From: Candidatus Nitrotoga sp. CP45
GTDB lineage: Bacteria; Pseudomonadota; Gammaproteobacteria; Burkholderiales; Gallionellaceae
Direction: 5' to 3'
Length of the DNA stretch: 64,000 nucleotides
Assembly (NCBI GenBank): GCA_003402375.1
Contig: QFXJ01000040.1
Coordinates: 144,444-208,443, forward strand
Notes under the pieces: generated by a model
What the model saw: the letters and a program-made list of their open reading frames with translations, nothing else
Database searches by the model: none
What the model was told of the DNA's origin: nothing
In this document: piece by piece, positions 8,890-17,148 of the stretch
Layout of the letters: each line of letters begins with the position of its first letter
Position numbering within the stretch: position 1 is the first letter of the stretch
Translations under genes and position numbers: made by a program

Positions 8890-9507
8890 TTGAAAAAAGT
8901 GAAAAAACCGGCACCGCAGGCTTTGCGGCAACCGTCGGCACCCATATCGCGTTGGGGAGCATCACGCATTCGACTAGCGGTGGGTCGAATTTCCTTTGTC
9001 CAGCGTTTCCTCCTGATCTTCGGAGCAACCGCGCTCATAGGTTTCGGCATCGAGGTTATTCCCTGGGTGGATCAGCATTTGATCAAGACCTACATCGCCG
9101 GTATTGCCTGGATGGCTGGCAATCTGATTAACTTGGCTGGCGGCTTGGCCGATGTAAACAAAGCCGTCATCCAGCATCCCGTAAATAGTTTTGCAATTAT
9201 GGTTGCTAATGGATGCAGCGGCTTGGAGGCGGTCATTTTGCTGGTGGCCGGCATATTGGCATTCCCTGCCACCTTGCGACAGCGAATCATAGGTTGTGTC
9301 GCCGGTACAATGACTATCGTAACGCTCAATCTTCTACGTATCATCAGTCTTTTTTACCTCGGCCAATACTCGCAGAAATGGTTTGATTGGGCACATTTCT
9401 ACGCTTGGGATAACCTCATTATGATCGACGCCCTGGTTGCCTTTTTCCTCTGGGTCAGGTGGTTGCCCCCATACCAGGGCTCGCGCCATGCCAGCACGCC
9501 AGAGTAA
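8890..9507 (+). CDS. xrtH: exosortase H (IPTLxxWG-CTERM-type transpeptidase)
   Basis: The 205-residue integral membrane protein has several hydrophobic helices. The exosortase triad is present: Cys109 in 'VANGCSGLEAVILL', Arg150 in 'TLNLLRIISLFYLGQ', and His169 in 'DWAHFYAWDN'. Its short length and 'HPVNSFAIMVANGCSG' fit the XrtH subgroup. Exosortases act at the inner membrane and are thought to cleave C-terminal sorting tails of exported proteins, linking them to surface glycan. The ATG at 8890 was chosen with an upstream GAGG. No IPTLxxWG-CTERM substrate lies in this window. It overlaps the next gene by 20 bp. Confidence 0.8.
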   Translation: MKKVKKPAPQALRQPSAPISRWGASRIRLAVGRISFVQRFLLIFGATALIGFGIEVIPWVDQHLIKTYIAGIAWMAGNLINLAGGLADVNKAVIQHPVNSFAIMVANGCSGLEAVILLVAGILAFPATLRQRIIGCVAGTMTIVTLNLLRIISLFYLGQYSQKWFDWAHFYAWDNLIMIDALVAFFLWVRWLPPYQGSRHASTPE

Positions 9508-10165
9508 GCTATTTCGCGGCTGGTTGATTCGCCTGATCATCTGGCTGGCACCGCTCTTTGTCGCATGGTGGTGGCTGGGCCTGGCAGAAGGGGGGCTGCA
9601 CGGACTGAGCATCTTGGCAGCCATGTCACTGCCCATGCTTTTCCATCAGATTGTCAGTGAGATTGTGCGACAGGAAAATCAATCGTGGATGGTGGTCACG
9701 AAGCTGGTTATAGAACACTCCGATCCGAGCAGTTTGGTTGTTATGGTAATCTCCAAGGAAAAGCTCCTGCACATGATCTTTGGCTTTCCGTTTCTATGGG
9801 GACTTCTACTCGCTACGCAGGGAAAACGGGTAAGACGAATTATTTGGGGAACGCTGCTTCTGATTGTAATTTCCTTGATCGGAATAGCCACAGATTTGTG
9901 GGCAAGTCTCGCGGTGATAATCAATCATCAAGTGAGTTTTATCGATGAGGGCGTGGTACCGCCGCCTTTTCAGGTGTCTGTCCCTCCTTATCCGGAGTGG
10001 CTGCTCCATTTGAGCAGTTTCGCGCGTTATCTGTCCATCTTGATTGTGCCCATGATTGCGCCAGTTCTGATTTGGGTGATACTTTGTCCGCGTAATATCA
10101 CTCGTTTGCTGGTGTCCTTGCGGTGGCGGATGCGGGTCAAAAAAACGGGAGCAGTTTCGATTTAG
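9488..10165 (+). CDS. exosortase H-associated membrane protein
   Basis: The 225-residue protein has four to five hydrophobic segments, for example 'LIRLIIWLAPLFVAWWWLGL' and 'RRIIWGTLLLIVISLIGIAT'. No enzyme motif is visible. Its position, overlapping the 3' end of xrtH by 20 bp, and its topology match the membrane protein commonly found beside exosortase H. A larger frame begins at 9437, but MPARQSKLFRG at 9488 gives a shorter overlap and a typical cytoplasmic N-terminus. It probably works with XrtH; its biochemical role is unknown. Confidence 0.65.
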   Translation: MPARQSKLFRGWLIRLIIWLAPLFVAWWWLGLAEGGLHGLSILAAMSLPMLFHQIVSEIVRQENQSWMVVTKLVIEHSDPSSLVVMVISKEKLLHMIFGFPFLWGLLLATQGKRVRRIIWGTLLLIVISLIGIATDLWASLAVIINHQVSFIDEGVVPPPFQVSVPPYPEWLLHLSSFARYLSILIVPMIAPVLIWVILCPRNITRLLVSLRWRMRVKKTGAVSI

Positions 10166-10747
10166 CGTTAGCGACTGGGTCTTCACTCGGGCCTCTATTG
10201 GTCGCAAAGTTATGTTGATGCATAGAATGCGAGCCTACATGGATGATTGCTAGCCCATATGCAAACAATTTGACTCCCTTATGCTTCTTAAGCAGCTTCC
10301 AATAAGCGAAGCCCGCGTTTATCGACGAGCAAACTGAGCGCCCCCAGTTTTTATGCTATACCCCTAGTCATCCAGCCAAGATGCCGTATGCGCAGTGATG
10401 ACTGTGCCACGCGATAGCTCACCCATCCGCACAACGTCATTGTAGCGGATCTTTTATTTGGGGTCGCACTTCACCTGACACTTTAGCGAAGTAGGCTACA
10501 ATTATTCCTAATAAAAACAATCATCGAAAACCGGATTTTACAGCTGTTAGGAGTACACCGAACTGGCACAAGAAACCGCCAAGCTTTATTTGGTTGTAGT
10601 AGTTGTAGTTTAGTTACGATTAGGTTGCAACAGCCTAAGTATGAAGCTTCGGTACTTGCTCTTGCTGCGCTAGTTGGCATTTGATGTGTTAGAGTATTTG
10701 ACGCGCAATCAAATGAATCTCACGCGCTCAGTAAAGCATTCGTTATT

Positions 10748-10770
10748 TGACGGTATAAACGACGGTAAAA
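10748..10770 (+). repeat. tandem integrase-type direct repeat, degenerate copy
   Basis: TGACGGTATAAA is followed 12 bp later by CGACGGTAAAA. The same 12-bp-period pair recurs at 10897, 14711 and 24047, and a single unit at 14478. Confidence 0.55.
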
Positions 10771-10896
10771 GAAATAAAATCTTTAAGAAAACTTACTGTT
10801 TATGCGGGCTTCCGAGCCTCGGCAACAATAGCGTGGGAGTAGGTTTCGGGATCTATCGGGATCTATCGAAATATATCGCTGGGATGCCCTTCAACC

Positions 10897-10920
10897 TGAC
10901 GGTAAATCTGACGGTAAGCA
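10897..10920 (+). repeat. tandem integrase-type direct repeat TGACGGTAAATC x2
   Basis: Two head-to-tail 12-bp units, TGACGGTAAATC and TGACGGTAAGCA. They sit about 100 bp outside the 3' end of the P-type ATPase. At 24047 the same pair precedes a tyrosine-integrase remnant, so these are probably arm-type binding sites of such an integrase. Confidence 0.65.
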
Positions 10921-11018
10921 GCAACCTGCGGCCGTTTCAGGCTGGTGCTCGGCATTCTTATCTTCGCGGCCCTGCTGTTCCGCCGCGACCCCACACCGCA
11001 GGTCGGCTCCGCCGTGCC

Positions 11019-13709
11019 TCAGGCTCGGCCTTGAGGCGTCGCAACTTGGCTGGCTCCGCCGGGCCCATTCGGCTTCCGCGCCCTTCGCCGTGCCCACTTG
11101 ATGCCTTCGAACCACACCACACTCATCAAGCCCAGTCCGCAGGCAGCGGCCAGCTCGTGCGCTGGCAAGGGTGCGAATCGCAGCATGCCGACGGCCCAGG
11201 GGATATAGAGCGCGGCCAGCAGCAGCGCGAATGCCAGGCCGACGATCACCCACAGCGTCCTGTTCGGTGTGTGCAGCGTCGCCCAGAGCGAGCGGGTGGC
11301 CGAGCGATTCGACAGTAAGAGCGCCAGGTTGCCTATCACCAGGGTGGCGAAGGCAAAGGCGCGGGCCTCCGGCTCGGGGATTCGCGGACTCGCCCAGGCG
11401 AACGCGGCCAGCACCATGGCGAGCACACCCAGGCCCTGCAGCAGCGCCAGCCACAGCGTGATGCCGCCGAACAGCGGTGCGGCAGCATCACGCGGCGGGC
11501 GCTGCATCACGTCGTTTTCGGCCGGTTCGTTCTCGAACGCGATCGAGCAGGCCGGGTCGATGATGAGCTCGAGCAAGGCGATGTGCATCGGGTACAGCAA
11601 CGCCGGCCAGCCGAACAGCACCGGCAGCATCGCCATGCCGGCGATCGGCACGTGCACCGCGAGGATGTACGACATGGCCTTGCGCAGGTTGTCGAAGATG
11701 CGGCGCCCCAGCCGCACCGCCGCTACGATGGCCGCGAAGTTGTCGTCGACGAGAACCAGCGAGGCCGACTCGCGGGCCACGTCCGTGCCGCGGCCGCCCA
11801 TGGCCACTCCCACGTGCGCCGCGCTCAACGCCGGGGCGTCGTTCACGCCATCGCCCGTCATCGCGACGATGTCGCCCCGGGCCTTCAGCGCCTGCACGAT
11901 GCGCAGCTTCTGCTCGGGCGCGATGCGTGCGCAAACGCTGACGGTGGCCATGCGCTCGCGCAGGGCCTCGTCGTCGAGCGTCGCGATCTCGTCGCCTGAC
12001 AGCACGTCGCTGTCGCGTTCGGCCAGTCCCGCCTGATGCGCAATGGCACGCGCCGTGGCCGGGTAGTCACCGGTAATCATGACCACGCGGATGCCGGCCG
12101 CACGGCACTCTGCCACGGCGGCCGGCACCTGGGCACGCACCGGGTCCGCCAGACCGAGCAGCCCGATGAACTCGAAATCGAAGCCGTGCTCGTCTGCGGG
12201 CCAGTCCTGCCCCGCGAACGAACCGCGGGCCACCGCCAGCACGCGCAGTCCCTCGGCGGCCAGTTCGTCGACCACGCTGGCAATGCGGGACCTTTGCGCA
12301 TCGTCGAGATGGCACAGGTCCATCACCGTTTCCGGCGCGCCCTTGGCGGCGACGGTATGGACGTCGTCACCCGACGCTGCCCACACGTGCGACATCGCGC
12401 GCAGCGCTGGGCTGAGCGCGTAGGCCTGCACCAGACGCCAGTCGTGGTGCAGGTGTTCGGTGTCGGAGAGGAAGCGCTCGCCGAGTTGATGGAAGGCCTT
12501 CTCCATCGGGTCGAAGGGGTCGACGACGCTGGCCAGGATCGCCACTTCCACTAGGGGGTGGAAGGCCTCGGGCAAGTTTCCAGTAGCCACTAAATCCAGA
12601 GCGAGGCTATCCTTCAGGTTGACACCACCGGCGGTCAGGTGCGTCACCGTCATGCGGTTCTCGGTGAGCGTGCCGGTCTTGTCGCTGCACAGCACGGTGG
12701 TGGCGCCCAGCGTCTCTATGGCGTTGATCCGGCGGGTGAGCACGCCTTCCTTGGACAGTCGGCGTGCACCGAGGGCCGGGAACACGGTCAGCACCACCGG
12801 GTACTCTTCGGGCAGCATGGCCATGGCCAGGGCGATGCCGGCCAGCAGGGCCTGCAGCCAGTCGCCCTTGATCAGCCCGTGCACAACGACCAACGTCAGG
12901 CTGAGCGCTAACGCCAGCAGGGCCAGGTTTCGCACCAGCTGGGCCGTCTGCTTTTGCAGCGGCGAACGTTCGTTCGCTACCGTGCCCAGCGCCGTTCCGA
13001 TGTGGCCGATCTCGCTGCGCTCGCCAGTGGCCGTCACACGCGCCAGCGCGTGCCCCTGCACGATCAGCGTGCCGGCATAGACCGCCGGTAGTTCGTCGCC
13101 GCCGGGCGCAACGCGTGCGGTGTCGGCAGGCTTAGCCGCGGCTGCCAGTTCATCGGGCAGCGCCACCCGCTTGCCGACTGGAACGGCCTCACCCGTCAGC
13201 AACGACTCGTCGACCCGAACGCCTTCGGCCGTCACCAGCAAGGCATCGGCCGGAACGCGGTCGCCCTCGCTCAGCTTGAGCAGGTCGCCGCGCACCACGT
13301 CGCGCCCGGCGATGCGTTGGGGTTGACCGTCGCGGATGACCAGCGCGCGCGGGCTGGTGAGATCGCGGAGAGCTTCGATGGCGCGCTCCGTCTTGCCTTC
13401 CTGGTAGAGGGTGAGCGCCACAGTGACTACCACGAAGCCAAAGAGCGTCAAGCCCTCCTGCATGTCACCGAACACCAGGTACAGCGTTCCCGCCGCGAGC
13501 AGCAACAGGAACATCGGCTCGCGCACGGTCTTGATGGCGATCGACAGCAAGGAGCGGCGCTGCCCGCCGGGCAGCGCATTGGGGCCGTCCTCGGCCAGAC
13601 GCTGGGCAACCTGGGCTGCGGACAGACCCGATTCGGGGCCGACAACAGGGGCGGTCTCGCTTTCGGGTGCCATGCCGCGCTCGGCAAGATCAGATTGGGT
13701 CGTGTGCAT
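11019..13709 (-). CDS. P2-like cation-transporting P-type ATPase
   Basis: The 896-residue membrane ATPase has the full P-type order: N-terminal cation ATPase domain, actuator loop 'DESLLTGEAVPVG' (TGE), phosphorylation site 'CSDKTGTLTENRMTV', and hinge 'MTGDGVNDAPALS'. About eight to ten helices are present. The M4 motif is 'MLPEEYPVVLTVF' (PEEYP), not the PEGLP of classical Ca pumps, and M6 has 'LLELIIDPACSIAFENEP'. So the ion is not predictable. The gene is far more GC-rich than its surroundings, with G/C at nearly every third position. It is flanked by integrase-type repeats, which suggests acquisition by transfer. Confidence 0.85.
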   Translation of the reverse strand: MHTTQSDLAERGMAPESETAPVVGPESGLSAAQVAQRLAEDGPNALPGGQRRSLLSIAIKTVREPMFLLLLAAGTLYLVFGDMQEGLTLFGFVVVTVALTLYQEGKTERAIEALRDLTSPRALVIRDGQPQRIAGRDVVRGDLLKLSEGDRVPADALLVTAEGVRVDESLLTGEAVPVGKRVALPDELAAAAKPADTARVAPGGDELPAVYAGTLIVQGHALARVTATGERSEIGHIGTALGTVANERSPLQKQTAQLVRNLALLALALSLTLVVVHGLIKGDWLQALLAGIALAMAMLPEEYPVVLTVFPALGARRLSKEGVLTRRINAIETLGATTVLCSDKTGTLTENRMTVTHLTAGGVNLKDSLALDLVATGNLPEAFHPLVEVAILASVVDPFDPMEKAFHQLGERFLSDTEHLHHDWRLVQAYALSPALRAMSHVWAASGDDVHTVAAKGAPETVMDLCHLDDAQRSRIASVVDELAAEGLRVLAVARGSFAGQDWPADEHGFDFEFIGLLGLADPVRAQVPAAVAECRAAGIRVVMITGDYPATARAIAHQAGLAERDSDVLSGDEIATLDDEALRERMATVSVCARIAPEQKLRIVQALKARGDIVAMTGDGVNDAPALSAAHVGVAMGGRGTDVARESASLVLVDDNFAAIVAAVRLGRRIFDNLRKAMSYILAVHVPIAGMAMLPVLFGWPALLYPMHIALLELIIDPACSIAFENEPAENDVMQRPPRDAAAPLFGGITLWLALLQGLGVLAMVLAAFAWASPRIPEPEARAFAFATLVIGNLALLLSNRSATRSLWATLHTPNRTLWVIVGLAFALLLAALYIPWAVGMLRFAPLPAHELAAACGLGLMSVVWFEGIKWARRRARKPNGPGGASQVATPQGRA

Positions 13710-13793
13710 GCCTAGGCAAAGTCAGCCTCCTCCTTAGTACAGGAAGCTTACGAGCGGGCCCGGTGCAAGTCCGTGCGGTAGCCAACACAGTCC

Positions 13794-14107
13794 TCGGTCC
13801 GATCAAGTCATGTGCGCATCGGTGATCCGGCCTTGATTGCGGCGATTCGTGAGGTCATGCAGGGGCGGGCGGTGGAGGTGTGTTCAAGAAACGGTTGAAC
13901 AAGAATATGCACCGCTCAATCATACTGGCGAAGGGCGGGCGGCACTGGATCTTTGCCTATCTGTTTGCCAAGATGGACCGAGCCAACATTGATGATGAGC
14001 TTGCTGATTTCAAGAAACTGGCGCAGGCCTACAGCCGCATGACGGTCACTGAGTTGCGGGCCGCGCTGAATCAGGGTGACTTACTGGAGCTATGTGATGA
14101 AGAGTAA
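13794..14107 (+). pseudogene. HigB/RelE-family toxin gene with frameshift
   Basis: The downstream frame from GTG 13880 encodes 'VFKKRLNKNMHRSIILAKGG', then 'HWIFAYLFAKMDRANIDD' and a C-terminus LLELCDEE. This is the core of the PF06296-type RelE/HigB toxin. The expected preceding helix, 'GDPALIAAIREVMQGRAVEV', lies in a different frame at 13821-13880, so one base is missing or two are extra near 13878. No full N-terminus with a start is found. The toxin is therefore probably inactive, or the assembly has an error. It overlaps the antitoxin start by 11 bp. Confidence 0.7.
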
Positions 14108-14420
14108 AGCCAAGTTCAAGAGCAACGCCTTCGAGGCGATTCACAGCGCAGCCCGAGGGCTGCATCGCGCCGGAACCATCGACAAGGCGACCATGCGCGA
14201 ATTTGACGGATCGTGTCTCACTGCGCCGTCGGTGATCCCTCCGAGGGAGATCAAGCGAATCCGAGAGGGGGCGCATGTCAGTCAACCTGTATTCGCGCGC
14301 TATCTGAACACCAGCGAGTCCTCAGTACAGAAGTGGGAGGCCGGCACCAAGCGGCCCAGTGGCATGGCGCTCAAGTTGCTGGCCGTGGTCGAGAAGCACG
14401 GACTCAAAGTGCTGGCTTGA
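14097..14420 (+). CDS. HigA-like antitoxin, XRE helix-turn-helix
   Basis: The 107-residue protein begins MKSKAKFKSNAFEAIHS; this start overlaps the toxin stop, the usual toxin-first HigBA arrangement. Residues about 55-100 form the Cro/C1-type helix-turn-helix: 'REIKRIREGAHVSQPVFARY', then LNTSESSVQKWEAGTKRPSG. The family binds its own promoter and neutralises the RelE/HigB toxin by direct contact. Because the toxin is frameshifted, the antitoxin may be a retained orphan. It lies inside the repeat-flanked island with the ATPase. Confidence 0.8.
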   Translation: MKSKAKFKSNAFEAIHSAARGLHRAGTIDKATMREFDGSCLTAPSVIPPREIKRIREGAHVSQPVFARYLNTSESSVQKWEAGTKRPSGMALKLLAVVEKHGLKVLA

Positions 14421-14477
14421 TGTTGAGGCTTGCGCCCCTGACTGCACGCGGCCTTCAATCCGCGCCACCGACTAGCC

Positions 14478-14489
14478 TGACGGTAAAGA
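14478..14489 (+). repeat. single integrase-type repeat unit TGACGGTAAAGA
   Basis: One copy of the 12-bp unit 58 bp after the antitoxin stop, in the same orientation as the other copies. Confidence 0.5.
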
Positions 14490-14710
14490 AATGATCGAAA
14501 AATCTTTTCGCGACAACAGGTTGAATCATTTGATGCCGGGCTTTTCTGGCGCTTTCTTCGCTATCAGAAAAGTCCGTTGCTGCCGTCCGCGACGGTCGCG
14601 CGAGTCGATAGATTTTGATTGATCCTGAAAGTTCACCCGCAAAAGGTTGTCGATCGATCTCGATACATGTCGATAGATGCTGAAAGGTGTTTTCGGGGAT
14701 CAAATGAAAT

Positions 14711-14734
14711 TGACGGAAAATCTGACGGTAAAAA
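14711..14734 (+). repeat. tandem integrase-type direct repeat TGACGGAAAATC + TGACGGTAAAAA
   Basis: Two units with 12-bp spacing, matching the left-junction pair at 10897 except for one base in each unit. It marks the probable right end of the ATPase/toxin-antitoxin island. Confidence 0.65.
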
Positions 14735-14868
14735 TGGTAGTGGCAGAAAAAACGCCTATACGCGACAACGGTTTGCTGGCGCCGTTGATGAACGAGAGGG
14801 AGTGACGTGTCATAATTACTTGTTATTAAAAGATAAATTTTAGACAATTGATACTGTATTCCAAATTA

Positions 14869-15066
14869 TCAATGAGCTGAAAATACGCTGTAGCTCCAGT
14901 AAATACGTTGTTCGTGGGGCAGCATACCCTTGGTAATGGTTTTTTTGACAGACATCGACAAACGCCGCGCCGCTTCCTTCGGGCTTAACTCTTCTTCTGT
15001 GACTTGCTTGACCGTCTGTTCACGAAATTCTTTGCTGTAAATTGCGCTTGGTACTCTCTGGTTCAT
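14869..15066 (-). pseudogene. truncated IS3-family transposase OrfA
   Basis: Starting at MNQRVPSAIYSKEFREQ, with a strong GGAGG ribosome site, the first 43 residues match IS3-family OrfA: 'YSKEFREQTVKQV' and 'LSPKEAARRLSMSVK', the helix-turn-helix that binds the element's ends. After 'SVKKTI' the similarity stops where a WV/leucine-zipper region should follow. The remaining 22 residues look like chance translation. No OrfB lies alongside, so this is a remnant. Confidence 0.65.
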
Positions 15067-15163
15067 TTCACACCTCCGTTTTAAGTTTAACAAAACGTTG
15101 GTGTCCATTTTTCCCAGCCTACCTCACTCATACCCCTCCGCGTTCAGGCAACACGAAGCAAAT

Positions 15164-15318
15164 TCACTCAGCCCTCCCCATTGCTTTCTCCAGCACCTCA
15201 AAAATCCTCGGTGTCTGACATTGCGCCACATTGAAGCGCATGAGCGGTGCAGCAGTTTGGCGTATGCTGAACACGTTGCCGGGTGCTAGCACGACACCTA
15301 AGGTCGGTTGGCATTCGA
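15164..15318 (-). pseudogene. C-terminal tail of a MocR/aminotransferase-type regulator
   Basis: Reading leftwards, the frame gives 'ECQPTLGVVLAPGNVFSI', then 'LMRFNVAQCQTPRIFEVLEK' and a TGA at 15164-15166. 'GVxLAPGxxFS' followed by 'xxRFNVAxCxxPRxFExLE' is the C-terminal signature of the aminotransferase domain in MocR/GntR regulators. Upstream frames are interrupted by stops, so only about 50 codons remain. It abuts the IS3 remnant, which suggests the gene was cut by rearrangement. Confidence 0.55.
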
Positions 15319-15400
15319 CTCAGACAGTTGGCCTTCAATGTCCTATGAAAAGCGGAACCGCGACGTGTACAAGTACCATGAATCTCTTCTGCCCAGTGGA

Positions 15401-16015
15401 TTACCCGCCAAGTGTCTGGTCCTGTTTTTTATACCAGGCAAGTGCGTACTCAAAATGCTGCGGATCAAAATCTGGCCAATATTCATCCCTGGCATAGAAA
15501 TCCGCATAAACCGATTGCACCGGGAGAAAACCGCTCAATCTGCGTCCTCCGCCCCAGCGTACGATCAAATCCAGACGTGAAACTTCATCGGAACGCAGGC
15601 CGCCGTTTTTTAGACCGGCGAGATCCCATTCCCAGCCATAGTTGACCAGAAGATTCACCTTCATTCCGACACCCTGGCGCTGCCGGAATTCTTTTAACAC
15701 CTCGGGGAATTGTGTCGAGGTCTCATCGCCGACCACAAGCAGCGCCGCTCCACGACGTGCAATCTCAAAAGCGAATGCAACGCAGGCGTCGCTGAATGCC
15801 TGTTTCTGAACGGAAGGCCGCTTGGTGTTGTCCTGAGTAAAGCAGTATATGGAAACTTCCTTGATCCCGAACTTTTTACATTTCTCGTACAGCAGCAACC
15901 CCGGGTCGATACCATGAGCATATCCGGCTTCTTTGGGCAGACCATGATCCATGGCCCAGCGGCGATTTCCATCGGGAATGAAACCGACATGATGCGGGAT
16001 GTTGTTTTTCGTCAT
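15401..16015 (-). CDS. short cis-prenyltransferase (undecaprenyl-diphosphate-synthase family)
   Basis: At 204 residues this is shorter than the usual 240-260 of UppS. It keeps the isoprenoid-binding start 'HVGFIPDGNRRWAMDHGLPK' (catalytic Asp in PDGNRRWA) and the C-terminal 'LDLIVRWGGGRRLSGFLPV', then QSVYADFYARDEYWPDFD, equivalent to the DLLIRTGGExRxSNFLxWQ...Y region that binds IPP. Several normally invariant positions differ (IVRWGGGRRLSG), so chain length or activity may be unusual. It lies 102 bp after ispH on the same strand. The neighbouring enzyme makes its substrate, so a shared isoprenoid role is likely. Confidence 0.75.
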   Translation of the reverse strand: MTKNNIPHHVGFIPDGNRRWAMDHGLPKEAGYAHGIDPGLLLYEKCKKFGIKEVSIYCFTQDNTKRPSVQKQAFSDACVAFAFEIARRGAALLVVGDETSTQFPEVLKEFRQRQGVGMKVNLLVNYGWEWDLAGLKNGGLRSDEVSRLDLIVRWGGGRRLSGFLPVQSVYADFYARDEYWPDFDPQHFEYALAWYKKQDQTLGG

Positions 16016-16117
16016 TGCAAACCTTATTCCAAATTGATGTGCGACTACAGGATACGAACGGTAATAAATTTACTTTCTCTGACATCTTGCAGGTTATTTG
16101 ATAAAACCGAATGCAAA

Positions 16118-17084
16118 TCAGGCCTTGCTCTGACTTGAACTCCCCGCTGTCTGAAATTTGCTCAATCCCTTTGGCAACGGAAAGGTAATATGTTCTTCTA
16201 CTCCTTCCAGTGTTCGCACACTTTTCGCGCCGCATTCCTTCAATCGATCAATCACCGACTGCACCAAAACCTCCGGCGCCGATGCGCCAGCGGTCACGCC
16301 GATGCGTATTTTTCCGACCAACCATGCCGGATCGATTTGCGTCGCGTTGTCTACCATGTATGCCTCAGTCCAATTTTTTTCTGCGACTTCACGCAGGCGG
16401 TTGGAGTTGGAACTATTTGGGCTGCCGACCACGATTACGATATCCACCTGCGGCGCCATGAATTTCACTGCTTCCTGCCGGTTCGTGGTCGCGTAGCATA
16501 TATCGGCTTTTTTCGGCTCTGTAATGCTTTGATATTTGCGTTTTAGCGCCCGAATGACGTCAATGGTATCTTCTACAGATAAGGTGGTTTGTGAAACATA
16601 GCCCAGCATCTTCGGATTGGTCACTTGCAGTTTTTCCACATCATGCACAGTCTCGACCAGATGCATCCCATGTTCCGACTGGCCCATCGTGCCTTCCACT
16701 TCTGGATGGCCTTGGTGGCCGATACATGATGATTTCACGTCCTTCACGGCGCATTTTTCCCACTTCGATATGTACCTTGGTCACCAAAGGGCAGGTTGCA
16801 TCAAATACTCTCAAGCCGCGTGCATCGGCCTCATCCTGTACGGCTTTGGAGACACCGTGCGCCGAAAAAACGACGGTATTGCCGCCCGGGACATCTTGCA
16901 ATTCTTTGATGAAAATTGCGCCTTTGTTGCGCAGATCATTGACGACATAAGCATTGTGTACGATCTCGTGGCGCACATAGATCGGTGCGCCAAACTCCGT
17001 GAGCGCTCGCTCAACGATTTCGATCGCGCGATCTACTCCGGCACAAAAGCCACGCGGTTGGGCGAGTAGTATTTCCGTATTCAT
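16118..17084 (-). pseudogene. ispH: 4-hydroxy-3-methylbut-2-enyl diphosphate reductase, frameshifted
   Basis: Two overlapping frames together form one IspH of about 320 residues. The N-terminal part (to 16725) has '[17 protein letters not shown]' with the first Fe-S cysteine, 'SAHGVSK' and '[11 protein letters not shown]'. The C-terminal part (from 16723) has '[15 protein letters not shown]', '[12 protein letters not shown]' and '[13 protein letters not shown]'. The joint should read [11 protein letters not shown], but one extra base (A on the + strand, T in the gene) at 16724 breaks it. IspH performs the last, essential MEP-pathway step, so this is either a decaying second copy or a sequence error. 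An fkpB tail just upstream shows the locus is rearranged. Confidence 0.85.
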
Positions 17085-17148
17085 TTTCTATCCTTCGAAT
17101 CGCGCCACACATGCCTTGCACAAAATTCGCAGCAGCTTTCTGTGCCTG

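Larger units (their letters stand above)
10166..11018. other. 853-bp gene-poor left junction of accessory island
   Basis: No convincing gene is seen. The left part is ordinary intergenic sequence after the exosortase operon. From about 10740 the composition changes, and two pairs of 12-bp-period repeats appear (10748-10770 and 10897-10920), together with GATCTATCG twice at about 10850-10867. The GC-rich ATPase gene ends at 11019. This looks like a left island boundary. Confidence 0.5.
14421..14868. other. 448-bp non-coding right junction of island
   Basis: No supported gene. It contains one repeat unit at 14478 and a pair at 14711. Between them lies a stretch rich in TCGAT/GATCGAT words (14600-14680), echoing the GATCTATCG words at the left junction. 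This arrangement is expected for integrase arm and core sites; the exact crossover point cannot be set by eye. Confidence 0.45.

Noticed and set aside
10166..10673. Short minus-strand tail reading ALSLLVDKRGLRLLEAA at about 10285
   Set aside because: Too short, with a stop just upstream; no family could be assigned.
10674..12554. Several long + strand frames opposite the P-type ATPase
   Set aside because: High GC suppresses stop codons; the translations are Arg/Ala/Pro-rich shadows of the ATPase.
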